Origin: Hahella sp. HN01
Lineage (GTDB): Bacteria > Pseudomonadota > Gammaproteobacteria > Pseudomonadales > Oleiphilaceae
Direction: 5' to 3'
Length of the DNA: 64,000 nt
Assembly: GCF_018986435.1 (NCBI RefSeq)
Contig: NZ_JAHMIN010000001.1
Coordinates: 123,304 to 187,303 of the forward strand
Shown: one piece after another, positions 55,788 through 64,000 of the stretch
Layout of the letters: each line of letters begins with the position of its first letter
Numbering within the stretch: position 1 is the first letter of the stretch
Program-made: the position numbers and the translations under genes
The notes under the pieces: model-generated
Seen by the model: the letters and a program-made list of their open reading frames with translations, nothing else
Databases searched by the model: none
Told to the model about the DNA's origin: nothing

Positions 55788-55804
55788 GACGGTTAATAAC
55801 CGTC
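55788..55804. repeat. 17-base palindrome upstream of csrA
   Basis: GACGGTTAATAACCGTC, a perfect palindrome with one central base. On the minus strand it is followed by CTTTT. It may be the lysC transcript end or an operator for csrA. Confidence 0.6.
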
Positions 55805-55916
55805 GTTAAGAAATTGCGGATTCCGGTTGATCTTTTTCTATATTTACGTGCGACCTGCATCACACAGGTCGCCTATTTTAGTTATTTCCAGGCAAAAGCC
55901 AATGTTTTATCCAAAA

Positions 55917-57143
55917 TTACGCCGGTTTTTCGCTCAATTCGAAAGCGCCGTGCAGGCTTCTAACCGCCAATTCCAGATATTTTTCATCGATCACGACAGA
56001 AACTTTGATCTCAGAAGTGGAGATCATTTGGATGTTGATGCCTTCTTTGGAAAGCGCTTCAAACATCGTGGTGGCGACGCCTGCATGAGAGCGCATGCCA
56101 ACGCCGACAATGGAGACTTTGGCGATCTTGCTATCCCCCTTCACCTCTCTGGCCTCAAGCTCCTTACAGAGCTTCTCAAGGATCGCTTTGGCCTTGTTGA
56201 AGTCATTGCGGTGCACAGTGAAAGTGAAGTCGGTGTGATTATCCTCACCCACGTTCTGCACGATCATATCCACCTCAATGTTAGCGTCGCTGATCGGCTT
56301 AAGGATCTTTGACGCCACGCCAGGGATATCCGGCACGCCGGATACGGTCAGTTTGGCTTCATCGCGGTTGAAAGCTATGCCCGATACTATGGGTTGCTCC
56401 ATATTCTCATCATCCTCTGTTGTTATCAGCGTGCCCGGACCGTCTTCAAACGATGAAAGGACACGTAAGGGAACGTTATATTTGCCGGCGAACTCCACCG
56501 AGCGTATTTGCAAAACTTTGGAGCCCAGGCTCGCCATTTCCAGCATTTCCTCAAAGGTAATGCTGTCGAGTCTGCGCGCGCTGTCCACGACGCGCGGATC
56601 AGTGGTGTAAACGCCATCCACGTCGGTATAAATCTGGCACTCATCCGCCTTTAACGCCGCCGCCAGAGCAACGCCAGTGGTATCCGAGCCGCCGCGACCA
56701 AGCGTGGTGATATTGCCGCTCTCGTCTTCGCCCTGGAAGCCCGCGACGACAACCACACGACCTGCATCCAGATCAGCGCGAATATTGTTTTCGTCAATTT
56801 CAAGGATGCGGGCCTTAGTGTGGGCGTTATCCGTAAGAATGCGGACCTGTCCGCCAGTATACGAACGCGCTTCGCAGCCGCGCTTGTGCAGCGCCATACA
56901 AAGCAGCGCTATGGTCACTTGCTCGCCGGTGGAGACCAGAACGTCCAACTCTCTTGGAGTCGGCTCATCCATTATGTCCTTGGCCAGCCCGATCAGCCGG
57001 TTGGTTTCGCCGGACATCGCCGACACCACCACCACCAAGTCATGACCTTCTTCTCTAAACTTTTTTACTTTGTCCGCGACCTTCTCGATACGCTCCACGC
57101 TACCGACAGAAGTGCCTCCGAACTTTTGAACCAGTAGGGCCAT
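55917..57143 (-). CDS. lysC: Aspartate kinase
   Basis: 408 residues: kinase domain with VQKFGGTSVGSVERIEKVAD, GRGGSDTTGVALAAAL and YTDVDGVYTTDPR, then two ACT domains (from about 265) that bind lysine and threonine. First step of Lys/Met/Thr and diaminopimelate synthesis. 120 bases after alaS. Confidence 0.96.
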   Translation of the reverse strand: MALLVQKFGGTSVGSVERIEKVADKVKKFREEGHDLVVVVSAMSGETNRLIGLAKDIMDEPTPRELDVLVSTGEQVTIALLCMALHKRGCEARSYTGGQVRILTDNAHTKARILEIDENNIRADLDAGRVVVVAGFQGEDESGNITTLGRGGSDTTGVALAAALKADECQIYTDVDGVYTTDPRVVDSARRLDSITFEEMLEMASLGSKVLQIRSVEFAGKYNVPLRVLSSFEDGPGTLITTEDDENMEQPIVSGIAFNRDEAKLTVSGVPDIPGVASKILKPISDANIEVDMIVQNVGEDNHTDFTFTVHRNDFNKAKAILEKLCKELEAREVKGDSKIAKVSIVGVGMRSHAGVATTMFEALSKEGINIQMISTSEIKVSVVIDEKYLELAVRSLHGAFELSEKPA

Positions 57144-57263
57144 AATGTTTCTATCTTTCCGTCTTAGTAATTACATTTTTTCGTCACACACTTCCCTTTG
57201 CTCGGGGCGTCGCCTAGGCGCGCCCGCATTTTCTCCCTGCCTTCGTCTTTCGAATGCGCGGAA

Positions 57264-59894
57264 TTAACCCAGTTGCTCTTCCACCCACGCATTGACAGAG
57301 GCTAAAGCCGCACCAAGCTTATCCAGCTCCACGCCGCCGCCCTGGGCCATGTCCGGACGTCCGCCGCCTTTGCCGCCCAGTTGCTCAGCTACCATTTTCA
57401 CCAGATCTCCGGCTTTTACTTTCGCAGATTCCGCTTTGGTGACGCCCGCCACCAAGGAAGCCTTACCGTCTTCAACAGACGCCAGCAGCACAACCGCTTG
57501 CCCCAACTTGTTTTTCAATTGATCGACGGTATCCATCAACGCCTTGCGATCAACACCATCTAACTTGGCGGCAAGCACTTTGAGGCCTTTTACCTCTACC
57601 GCAGAAGCAGCCAGATCGCTGCCCGCGGAACTGGCCAGTTTGGCTTTAACCTGATCCACTTCTTTCTCTAATTGACGGGACCGTTCAATCAGAACGCGCA
57701 CTTTATCCGCCGCTGTTTCGCGATTGCCTTTAACCAGCGCGGCGATATCACGCAACAGTGCGTCACCAGACTGCACCCAGTTCTCCGCCGGTTGCCCCGT
57801 CAACGCCTCAATACGACGCACGCCAGCGGCTGTTCCCGCTTCGCTGGTAACGACAAACATACCGATATCGCCAGTGCGCTCGACGTGAGTGCCGCCACAC
57901 AGTTCGATGGAGAAGTCGCTTTCGCCCATCGCCAGAACACGCACGGTATCGCCATACTTTTCACCGAACAGCGCCATAGCGCCACGCTCACGCGCAGCAT
58001 CCATTCCCATAACTTCCGTTGAAACCGGCGTATTGGCGCGAATCTGTGCATTAACGATGGATTCCACCTGACGAATCTGCTCCTGCGTCATCGGCTCAAA
58101 GTGCGCAAAGTCAAAACGCAAACGCTCAGGGTCCACCAAGGAGCCTTTCTGTGCGACATGATCTCCCAATACTTTACGTAAAGCGGCGTGTAATAAGTGC
58201 GTAGCAGAGTGATTGAGAGCCGTGGCTTTACGCTTGTGACGATCCACTTCCGCCGTTGCGGTTTGATCCGCTTTGATCTCACCTTCAGAGACCGCGCCAA
58301 TATGCACAATCGCCGAACCTTCTTTTTTGGTGTCTTTAACGATAAATACACCGGTATCGGTTTTCAGCACGCCGGTATCGCCCACCTGACCGCCCGACTC
58401 TGCGTAAAACGGCGTCTTATCCAACACGACTACGCCTTGCTGACCAGCAGTCAGGGCGTCAGACTTATCTGAACCGGCGAACAAGGCCAGCACCTTATAG
58501 CTGCCAGCAAGCTCGGTATAGCCCGTGAATTCAGAGGACGCCTCTATGTTCAGACCAGCGTTGTAATCCATCCCAAAAGATCCTGCGTCACGCGCGCGCT
58601 TACGTTGAGCTTCCATCTCTACTTCGTAGCCGTCCATATCCATCGCCAAGCTTCTTTCTCTGGCGATATCGTTGGTCAGCTCCACCGGAAATCCATAGGT
58701 ATCATAAAGAGTAAAGATCGTTTTACCTGGGATGATGGAGCCCTTGAGTTGCTCTAGCTCCTGCTCGAGCAAGCGCAAGCCCTTGTCCAAAGTTTTGGCG
58801 AACTGCTCTTCTTCCAATAGCAGTGTCTTTTCAATTTTGCTTTGAGAGGATTTCAGCTCTGGATAAGCATCTCCCATTAACGCCACGAGCTTAGCGACCA
58901 ATTTATGCAAGAATGGCTCAGTCGCACCCACTTTGTTGCCGTAGCGTGCAGCGCGACGAATAATACGGCGCAATACGGAACCACGCCCGATATTCTCAGG
59001 CAACACGCCATCAGCAATCAGGAACGAGCTGGAACGAATATGGTCAGCGATAACCCGCAGCGCTGGCTCCTCAGTAGACGCGCCGCCGAGCACCTTGGAA
59101 GCTTCGGCCAACAACTCCTGGAAAAGATCAATCTCGTAGTTGGAGTGCACGCCTTGCATCAAGGCAGAGATGCGCTCAAGGCCCATCCCTGTGTCCACAG
59201 ACGGCTTGGGAAGCGGATGCATCTCGCCATCAGCGGTGCGATTGAACTGCATGAAAACCACGTTCCAGATTTCAATGAAGCGGTCGCCATCTTCATCCGG
59301 ACTGCCAGGAGGCCCGCCCGCGATGTGCGGTCCGTGGTCGTAGAAAATTTCGGTACATGGGCCGCAGGGGCCGGTGTCGCCCATCTGCCAGAAGTTGTCC
59401 GACGCATAGGGCGCGCCCTTGTTATCGCCAATGCGGATGATGCGCTCTTTCGGCACGCCAATTTCATTGGCCCAGATATCGTAGGATTCGTCATCGGAGG
59501 CGTAAACCGTTACGGTCAACTTGCTCTTGTCGATGTTGAGCCAGTCCGATGACGTCAAGAATTCCCATGCGTAATTGATCGCTTCGCGCTTGAAGTAGTC
59601 GCCAAAGCTGAAGTTACCCAGCATCTCGAAGAATGTGTGGTGACGAGCGGTATACCCGACATTCTCCAGGTCGTTGTGCTTGCCGCCTGCGCGCACGCAC
59701 TTTTGCGAAGTGGTCGCCCGGTCATAATTACGCTTATCCTTGCCCAGAAACACGTCTTTGAACTGATTCATACCGGCGTTAGTGAACAGCAATGTAGGAT
59801 CATCCGCCGGAACCAGCGAACTACTGGCGACAACTTCGTGCCCGTTACGCTGAAAATACTTTAAAAAGGCGCTGCGTATTTCTGAACTCTTCAT
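57264..59894 (-). CDS. alaS: Alanyl-tRNA synthetase
   Basis: 876 residues: class II core ([20 protein letters not shown]), editing domain with [12 protein letters not shown] and Zn ligands [13 protein letters not shown], and the C-Ala domain ending [11 protein letters not shown]. Charges tRNA-Ala. No recA or recX is directly upstream, unlike Pseudomonas. Confidence 0.97.
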   Translation of the reverse strand: MKSSEIRSAFLKYFQRNGHEVVASSSLVPADDPTLLFTNAGMNQFKDVFLGKDKRNYDRATTSQKCVRAGGKHNDLENVGYTARHHTFFEMLGNFSFGDYFKREAINYAWEFLTSSDWLNIDKSKLTVTVYASDDESYDIWANEIGVPKERIIRIGDNKGAPYASDNFWQMGDTGPCGPCTEIFYDHGPHIAGGPPGSPDEDGDRFIEIWNVVFMQFNRTADGEMHPLPKPSVDTGMGLERISALMQGVHSNYEIDLFQELLAEASKVLGGASTEEPALRVIADHIRSSSFLIADGVLPENIGRGSVLRRIIRRAARYGNKVGATEPFLHKLVAKLVALMGDAYPELKSSQSKIEKTLLLEEEQFAKTLDKGLRLLEQELEQLKGSIIPGKTIFTLYDTYGFPVELTNDIARERSLAMDMDGYEVEMEAQRKRARDAGSFGMDYNAGLNIEASSEFTGYTELAGSYKVLALFAGSDKSDALTAGQQGVVVLDKTPFYAESGGQVGDTGVLKTDTGVFIVKDTKKEGSAIVHIGAVSEGEIKADQTATAEVDRHKRKATALNHSATHLLHAALRKVLGDHVAQKGSLVDPERLRFDFAHFEPMTQEQIRQVESIVNAQIRANTPVSTEVMGMDAARERGAMALFGEKYGDTVRVLAMGESDFSIELCGGTHVERTGDIGMFVVTSEAGTAAGVRRIEALTGQPAENWVQSGDALLRDIAALVKGNRETAADKVRVLIERSRQLEKEVDQVKAKLASSAGSDLAASAVEVKGLKVLAAKLDGVDRKALMDTVDQLKNKLGQAVVLLASVEDGKASLVAGVTKAESAKVKAGDLVKMVAEQLGGKGGGRPDMAQGGGVELDKLGAALASVNAWVEEQLG

Positions 59895-60057
59895 ACCTGT
59901 TCCGTTCTGGGTGATTTCGATAGTGAGACCCGCGCGATGACTGAATTGCGCGCAAAAGGCTGAGCTGCGTACTCTACCATAGAACCTGCGGGGTAAAAAA
60001 CGGCCCTGTAGATTATGGAATGCGCAATTTTACATATAGAGATGAACGGTGGGGGGC

Positions 60058-60096
60058 TTAAAACGCAAACGGCGCAGCTTGGTTAAACTGCGCCGT
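60058..60096 (-). terminator. Terminator of the DUF5610-like gene
   Basis: Minus strand: ACGGCGCAG, 10-base loop, CTGCGCCGT, then TTGCGTTTT. 9-bp perfect stem, 20 bases after the gene stop. Confidence 0.85.
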
Positions 60097-60115
60097 AGTA
60101 AAAGACGAATTTCGC

Positions 60116-61495
60116 TTAGGCGGACATGCGCTCCAGCAACTCTTTCGCGAAGTCCACGTACTGTGTCTGATAGGCGGGCGCTTCGTCCTGACGGGTTTGC
60201 AACATCTGACTCAGGAACTCATGCACCAGACGCGCCGGGTCAGCGAACATAGACGCTTTATTCAAGGAATCCGCCAACATGTCGCGGTGTTTCGCCAGAG
60301 ACTGGAAGGCGTCGCCAGCGCCTTCAGTACGGCGGTAAGCGGTATCCACACGCTCATACTGCAGGCTGCGCATGTTGATGGCGTAATTGGCGATTTCACT
60401 GCCATCTACGTTCATATCCATTGCCGCGGAAAAGGCTGCGTCCATATCGCCGCCGAAGAAAGAGGCTGCAATCCCTTCAACTTGCTGCAGCATATCCGCC
60501 AGCGCATTCAATTCGTCCTCGTCCAGCTCGCCGTCAACGGAGAATTCAAAAGAGCCGACTCTGAAGCTGTTACTGGAGAACTGCATGGCTTCGCCATTTT
60601 CGCCGCGACGATAATTCAGTGAGGTTTGTGAGCCGGATGCTTCCACCATGCGAATGCGCACATTATCGCCATCCTGAGTCTGCACGTTTATACCCACATT
60701 CGCGGCATAAAGAGATGACCGTCTGGCGGACAACGCTTCAGCAATACCGCCAAGACGCGAGGGCGCATCACCGCCAGTCTGAGAAGCGCCTGCGTCAGAA
60801 TCTGAATTTGAGCCCTGAGAGCCGTTATACCCGTCCGGAACGTAAATGACATCTGGCTCGCCATACCCATCAGGCACATAAATAACATCCGGCTCGCCGT
60901 ATCCCGGCGGCACATAGACTACATCAGGTTCTTGCGTTTGAGGCTGAGGGTCAGTGGGGCTGTCTGAAGGCAGATAACGCTCACGCAGTCCCGCCAAGCC
61001 ATCCTGAATCAGCTGATAACCTGAATCGATATCTTCTTGCAGCTCATCCGTGATCAAGCCGCGAGCGTCCAATTCCTCCATCGCTTCTGCGTATCCGCGA
61101 TCAACGCCTTCAGCGGCTTGAGCAAACAGGCTTTCCAGATCTTCCGGCGAGGCGCCGTTACGGGCGGCGTTTTCAATTCTCTTTTCTACAAAGCCCAGGA
61201 CTTTGTTGGCGACATCTTGGGGAGTAGGGACTTGTGGCTGATAAGAATCATTAGCGGGCTTTACCCCAAAGCTGGCGAGACGCCCAGACATCCTGGCTTC
61301 AAAAACTCGAACGGAAAAATCCCGACCGCCGCCACTTTGGCTATAGGAAACTTCTGTGCTGGAGTAACTGAAATCATATGCAGCGACATTGCCGCCCACG
61401 CCCTTGCCATGACGCATCTTCTCAGACGCTTCAGAGCCAGAACCATGATGAGAACCAGAAAGCAGATTATTTATCGCCGGCATTGCAAAGTGCAT
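60116..61495 (-). CDS. DUF5610-like protein with a three-fold PDVIYVPDGY repeat
   Basis: 459 residues, no signal peptide. The N-terminal half (about 90-175) is a helical DUF5610-like region (FVEKRIENAARNGASPEDLE, AAEGVDRGYAEAMEELDARG). Residues 189-224 are three 12-residue repeats, EPDVVYVPPGYG, EPDVIYVPDGYG and EPDVIYVPDGYN. The C-terminal half has beta-like then helical segments (MQFSSNSFRVGSFEFSVDGE, YAINMRSLQYERVDTAY). GGAGGG precedes the start. Function unknown; no partner is evident. The family name is my best recollection rather than a search result. Confidence 0.7.
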   Translation of the reverse strand: MHFAMPAINNLLSGSHHGSGSEASEKMRHGKGVGGNVAAYDFSYSSTEVSYSQSGGGRDFSVRVFEARMSGRLASFGVKPANDSYQPQVPTPQDVANKVLGFVEKRIENAARNGASPEDLESLFAQAAEGVDRGYAEAMEELDARGLITDELQEDIDSGYQLIQDGLAGLRERYLPSDSPTDPQPQTQEPDVVYVPPGYGEPDVIYVPDGYGEPDVIYVPDGYNGSQGSNSDSDAGASQTGGDAPSRLGGIAEALSARRSSLYAANVGINVQTQDGDNVRIRMVEASGSQTSLNYRRGENGEAMQFSSNSFRVGSFEFSVDGELDEDELNALADMLQQVEGIAASFFGGDMDAAFSAAMDMNVDGSEIANYAINMRSLQYERVDTAYRRTEGAGDAFQSLAKHRDMLADSLNKASMFADPARLVHEFLSQMLQTRQDEAPAYQTQYVDFAKELLERMSA

Positions 61496-61668
61496 TTAAA
61501 CGCCCTCCCCCAAACCTGTTTACGCCCTCCCCGTAAAGCCATTTTCAACGAGGGCAATATAGTTAGCGTCAGTTCCCGCGCTTTCTTTAGCGACTTTGCA
61601 TTATTAAAAGTTAATTTCTAGGAATTTTTGGTTATGCTTGCAGGTAACCATTTGATTATCCAACAGCT

Positions 61669-62535
61669 ATGACAGCCGCAACTTCCCCGACGACCAACAA
61701 ATACAGATTTGCCTCAGCATTACGGCCATTCTCCCTGATCATCGCCGTCGCCTGCTGTAGTATCGCTTTCGCCCGCACATACTCTGACGCCAACTTCTCA
61801 ACACTACTCTCTACACTGACTTTCACCGCTACATTGCTGGCGCAGTGCGGAGTAAACCTCATCAATGACTGGAGCGATCAACGCCAGCCCGAGCTGCGCC
61901 TGAGTTCCGATCAAATTCACGCCATTCGTCATAATTTCACTCTGGGAATGGCGTGTTTCGCCTCCGCTGCGATTTTAGGAAGTGTCATTATGTTTATGAG
62001 AGGGCCGGTAATCGCCTTATTGGCCATAGCCGGCTTTGCGGGGTGCCTGGCGTATACCATTGAGCCCTTTAACCTGAAACGCCGGGGCTTGGGGTTAATA
62101 TTGGTATTCGTATTGATGGGCCCGCTCCTGATTACTGGCGCGGGATTCAGCGCTACAGGAGTTTGGTCGCAAGCGCTGCTTTTGGACTCAATAGCCTTCG
62201 GCCCCCTAATTTCCCTGGTGTTAATGGCGAATGAAATTCGGGATATAGAAAAAGATCTGCGCCATGGCGATCGCACGCTTTCATCTATATTAGGGTTACC
62301 CCGCGCCAAATTGGCGTTTCTGGCCCTCTTGGGATTAACCGCCGCCGGGTATATCGCTTTGATTTCATTGGGCCACTTGAACTCGCCACTGTGGATGACA
62401 GGCTCGCTCGTTTTCGCCCTGCTCCTCGTGTATCGACTGCTGCAAATGCAAAGCGCCATGTCTCGCCGCAATCTGCCGCAACTGGCGGGAAGACTGACGG
62501 GCGTCACCGCACTGTGCCACATACTTTCCATTTGA
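61669..62535 (+). CDS. UbiA-family prenyltransferase
   Basis: 288 residues with eight or nine membrane helices. Two Asp-rich motifs of the family are present: NDWSDQ (in CGVNLINDWSDQRQPEL) and NEIRDIEKD. Such enzymes attach isoprenoid tails to aromatic acceptors. The short loops resemble MenA-like rather than UbiA proper, but no men or ubi genes are adjacent, so the substrate is unknown. The start has no clear Shine-Dalgarno. Confidence 0.8.
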   Translation: MTAATSPTTNKYRFASALRPFSLIIAVACCSIAFARTYSDANFSTLLSTLTFTATLLAQCGVNLINDWSDQRQPELRLSSDQIHAIRHNFTLGMACFASAAILGSVIMFMRGPVIALLAIAGFAGCLAYTIEPFNLKRRGLGLILVFVLMGPLLITGAGFSATGVWSQALLLDSIAFGPLISLVLMANEIRDIEKDLRHGDRTLSSILGLPRAKLAFLALLGLTAAGYIALISLGHLNSPLWMTGSLVFALLLVYRLLQMQSAMSRRNLPQLAGRLTGVTALCHILSI

Positions 62536-62611
62536 TCGCGCCGGGACAGAAAAAGTCACCTGTGGTATAGTCCCGCCGCAGTTTTCAGTCGCCTTGAGAG
62601 TCCTCATTTTT

Positions 62612-63121
62612 ATGCTATCGAATCGCTTTCCGGAAGACCCCGCGCAACTCCAACCCGCCCCTTTGTGGCGCCGCCTCGCAGCCATGTTTTATGACGCCAT
62701 TTTGCTGATTGCAGTATGGATGGTGACCACCATGATTTATATGCTTCTACGCGGAATGGTTATCGGTTCTGAGGCGATGCAAATGGAGGCTGACGCAGGT
62801 AAAAATATCGGCGACCCACTGCTTTCCAGCAGCCTGTTTCTGGCTACCTTCTTCTTTTTCGCCTACTTCTGGCGACGCATAGGGCAGACTCTCGGCATGC
62901 AGGTCTGGCGCATTCGCATTCAGAATCCAGACGGATTCAAGGTGAACTGGAGTCAGTGCCTGCTGCGCTTCTTTGGCGCCGCCGCCTCCGCCGTTTGTCT
63001 TGGATTGGGATATCTCTGGGTTCTTTGGGACAAAGAGAAACTGAGCTGGCATGATCGTTTCTCTTTGAGCAGAGTCGTTTATGTCCCCGCCAAGCCCTCC
63101 GAAAAGAAAAAAAAGAAGTAG
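62612..63121 (+). CDS. RDD-family membrane protein
   Basis: 169 residues. RDD family: a basic start (PLWRRLAAMFYDAILLIAVW with Arg-Asp), three or so membrane helices and QTLGMQVWRIRIQNPDG before CLLRFFGAAASAVCLGLGYL. Ends in a run of Lys. ATG 62612 was chosen over a TTG at 62594. Function of the family is largely unknown (some are Na+/H+ transporters). 76 bases after the prenyltransferase. Confidence 0.85.
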   Translation: MLSNRFPEDPAQLQPAPLWRRLAAMFYDAILLIAVWMVTTMIYMLLRGMVIGSEAMQMEADAGKNIGDPLLSSSLFLATFFFFAYFWRRIGQTLGMQVWRIRIQNPDGFKVNWSQCLLRFFGAAASAVCLGLGYLWVLWDKEKLSWHDRFSLSRVVYVPAKPSEKKKKK

Positions 63122-63793
63122 ATTTTCCTGTTTCGCCACTTTTTCCAGTCATCCTGACTTTTCAACAATCCCCCATTTGTCCGATTACACCGTCGAAACG
63201 CCAATTTAACGAAAATATTCGGGCGCTCGACGGCGCTCTGAAATATGCCATGAAAACAAAAACATACAGAAATCAACAAACTCCAAAACAAGAGCGATTT
63301 AAAAATTTAACGACGAATCTATAGGTAATTTCCGCAATCAGAGCTTGGTTGACATTAAAATTCTTTTCGGATGGAATACGGAGGAACCGCTAGTTCAAAA
63401 AGCGTGATTTGTGATAATAACAACAGACAGAACAACAAGACTCAGTTCTAAAAACAAGAAAGTATCCTGTGCACGAGCAAGCACTATGGATCAAATAGAA
63501 GTTAAAGCGGTCTGGCTCATATGATGGTTACAGAACATTCCCAACACATTTGCGTACGCTTCTGCAGCTCGCTACTTATTGGGATCTGTATGTCCTACCT
63601 CGATGATTTCCTCGCCACTCGCCTATCCCTTAGCGAAGTCCTAGATGAGTAGCTTCTAAGAGACTACCCTGGCATGAAAGGCTCAAATGCCACATTCTAT
63701 TCTCACAACATGCAAAGAATAGGTGGTAGCCGGAGCTAACTACTATTATTAAGTCGATTTGTCGGCATCGCCCACTCTCAACCGGAGGTTTAC
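63122..63793. other. Long AT-rich intergenic region before the ABC transporter
   Basis: About 670 bases. I see no solid gene; a 43-codon frame at 63521-63652 has no recognised product. One good promoter candidate lies at 63349-63377. The length leaves room for a small RNA or a long 5' leader. Confidence 0.5.
63349..63377 (+). promoter_or_regulatory. Sigma70-type promoter candidate
   Basis: TTGACA (perfect -35), 17 bases, TGGAAT (4 of 6). It would start transcription about 410 bases before the ABC gene, implying a long leader or a separate small transcript. Confidence 0.5.
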
Positions 63794-64000
63794 ATGGCTG
63801 AAAAAGCCCCCCTGGTAGTCACAGACGTACATAAGAAGTTTAATGACCTGGAAGTCTTGAAAGGGGTTTCGCTTAGAGCCGTAAAAGGTGACGTAATCTC
63901 AATGATTGGTTCGTCAGGTTCAGGCAAAAGTACTTTTTTAAGATGCATCAACCTGCTTGAAATCCCTACCTCAGGTGAAATAGAAGTTCACGGCGAACAA
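63794..64000 (+). CDS. Polar amino-acid ABC transporter ATP-binding protein (partial)
   Basis: First 69 codons before the right edge. VVTDVHKKFNDLEVLKGVSL, then Walker A GSSGSGKSTFLRCINLLE and PTSGEIEVHGE fit the HisP/GlnQ/ArtP group. CGGAGG precedes ATG 63794. The rest of the transporter is outside. Confidence 0.9.
   Translation, partial: MAEKAPLVVTDVHKKFNDLEVLKGVSLRAVKGDVISMIGSSGSGKSTFLRCINLLEIPTSGEIEVHGEQ

Noticed and set aside
55850..55872. Hairpin GCGACCTG/CAGGTCGC after lysC as a terminator
   Set aside because: On the lysC strand the stem is followed by ACGTAAATAT, not a T-run.
57204..57228. GC-rich dyad around CGCCTAGGCG between alaS and lysC
   Set aside because: Short, imperfect outer stem and no T-run; insufficient for a terminator or operator call.
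63521..63652. 43-codon frame in the gap before the ABC transporter gene
   Set aside because: Starts ATG ATG without a Shine-Dalgarno and codes for no recognisable peptide; kept only as a remark.

Overview
The window reads as chromosomal DNA of a motile, probably marine gammaproteobacterium. The organisation is Pseudomonas-like: FleQ/FleSR regulators, fliE-J, fliK-R, flhBAF-fleN-fliA-cheYZAB-motCD-parC-parP-cheW, and alaS-lysC-csrA-tRNA. A sodium-pumping oxaloacetate decarboxylase and a leukocidin-type toxin suggest a marine Oceanospirillales-type bacterium such as Hahella; that name is an inference from gene content and was not checked against any database. I saw no prophage, insertion sequence or CRISPR array.

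Layout. 1-6142: an Lrp-type regulator fragment divergent from leuA, a CodA-like deaminase, an SOS-controlled yebG with a clear LexA box, and a soluble PAS histidine kinase with a FixJ-type response regulator. 6178-14583: an accessory stretch with an exported protein of unknown function, a gene that looks broken by a frameshift, a P2-type cation ATPase, an AlgP-like Lys/Ala/Pro-rich protein, and a secreted leukocidin/hemolysin-family pore-forming toxin followed by a membrane-anchored partner of unknown function.

14681-51161: one continuous flagellar and chemotaxis island of about 36 kb, all on the minus strand. In transcription order: fliT-like, fleQ, fleS, fleR, fliEFGHIJ, hsbA-hsbR-hptB, fliKLMNOPQR-flhB, flhA, flhF, fleN, fliA, cheY, cheZ, cheA, cheB, motC, motD, parC, parP (CheW-like), cheW and a DUF2802 protein. 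FleQ, having a sigma70-like promoter, would switch on sigma54 promoters; GG-N10-GC elements are visible upstream of fliE, flhA and fliK, with a weaker one upstream of fleS. FleSR, FliA and an HptB-HsbR-HsbA phosphorelay supply later control. FlhF, FleN, ParC and ParP position the flagellum and chemoreceptor array at the pole.

51284-64000: oadGAB; two identical tRNA-Arg(ACG) genes and a tRNA-Ser(GCT); csrA; lysC; alaS; a DUF5610-like repeat protein; a UbiA-type prenyltransferase; an RDD membrane protein; a long AT-rich gap; and the start of a polar amino-acid ABC transporter ATPase cut by the right edge.

The observations I would look at first are the four tandem FliM-like motifs that fill the CheA linker next to parC/parP, the leukocidin-like toxin and its partner, the Ser that replaces an active-site Asp in the CodA homologue, and the HptB relay inserted between fliJ and fliK.
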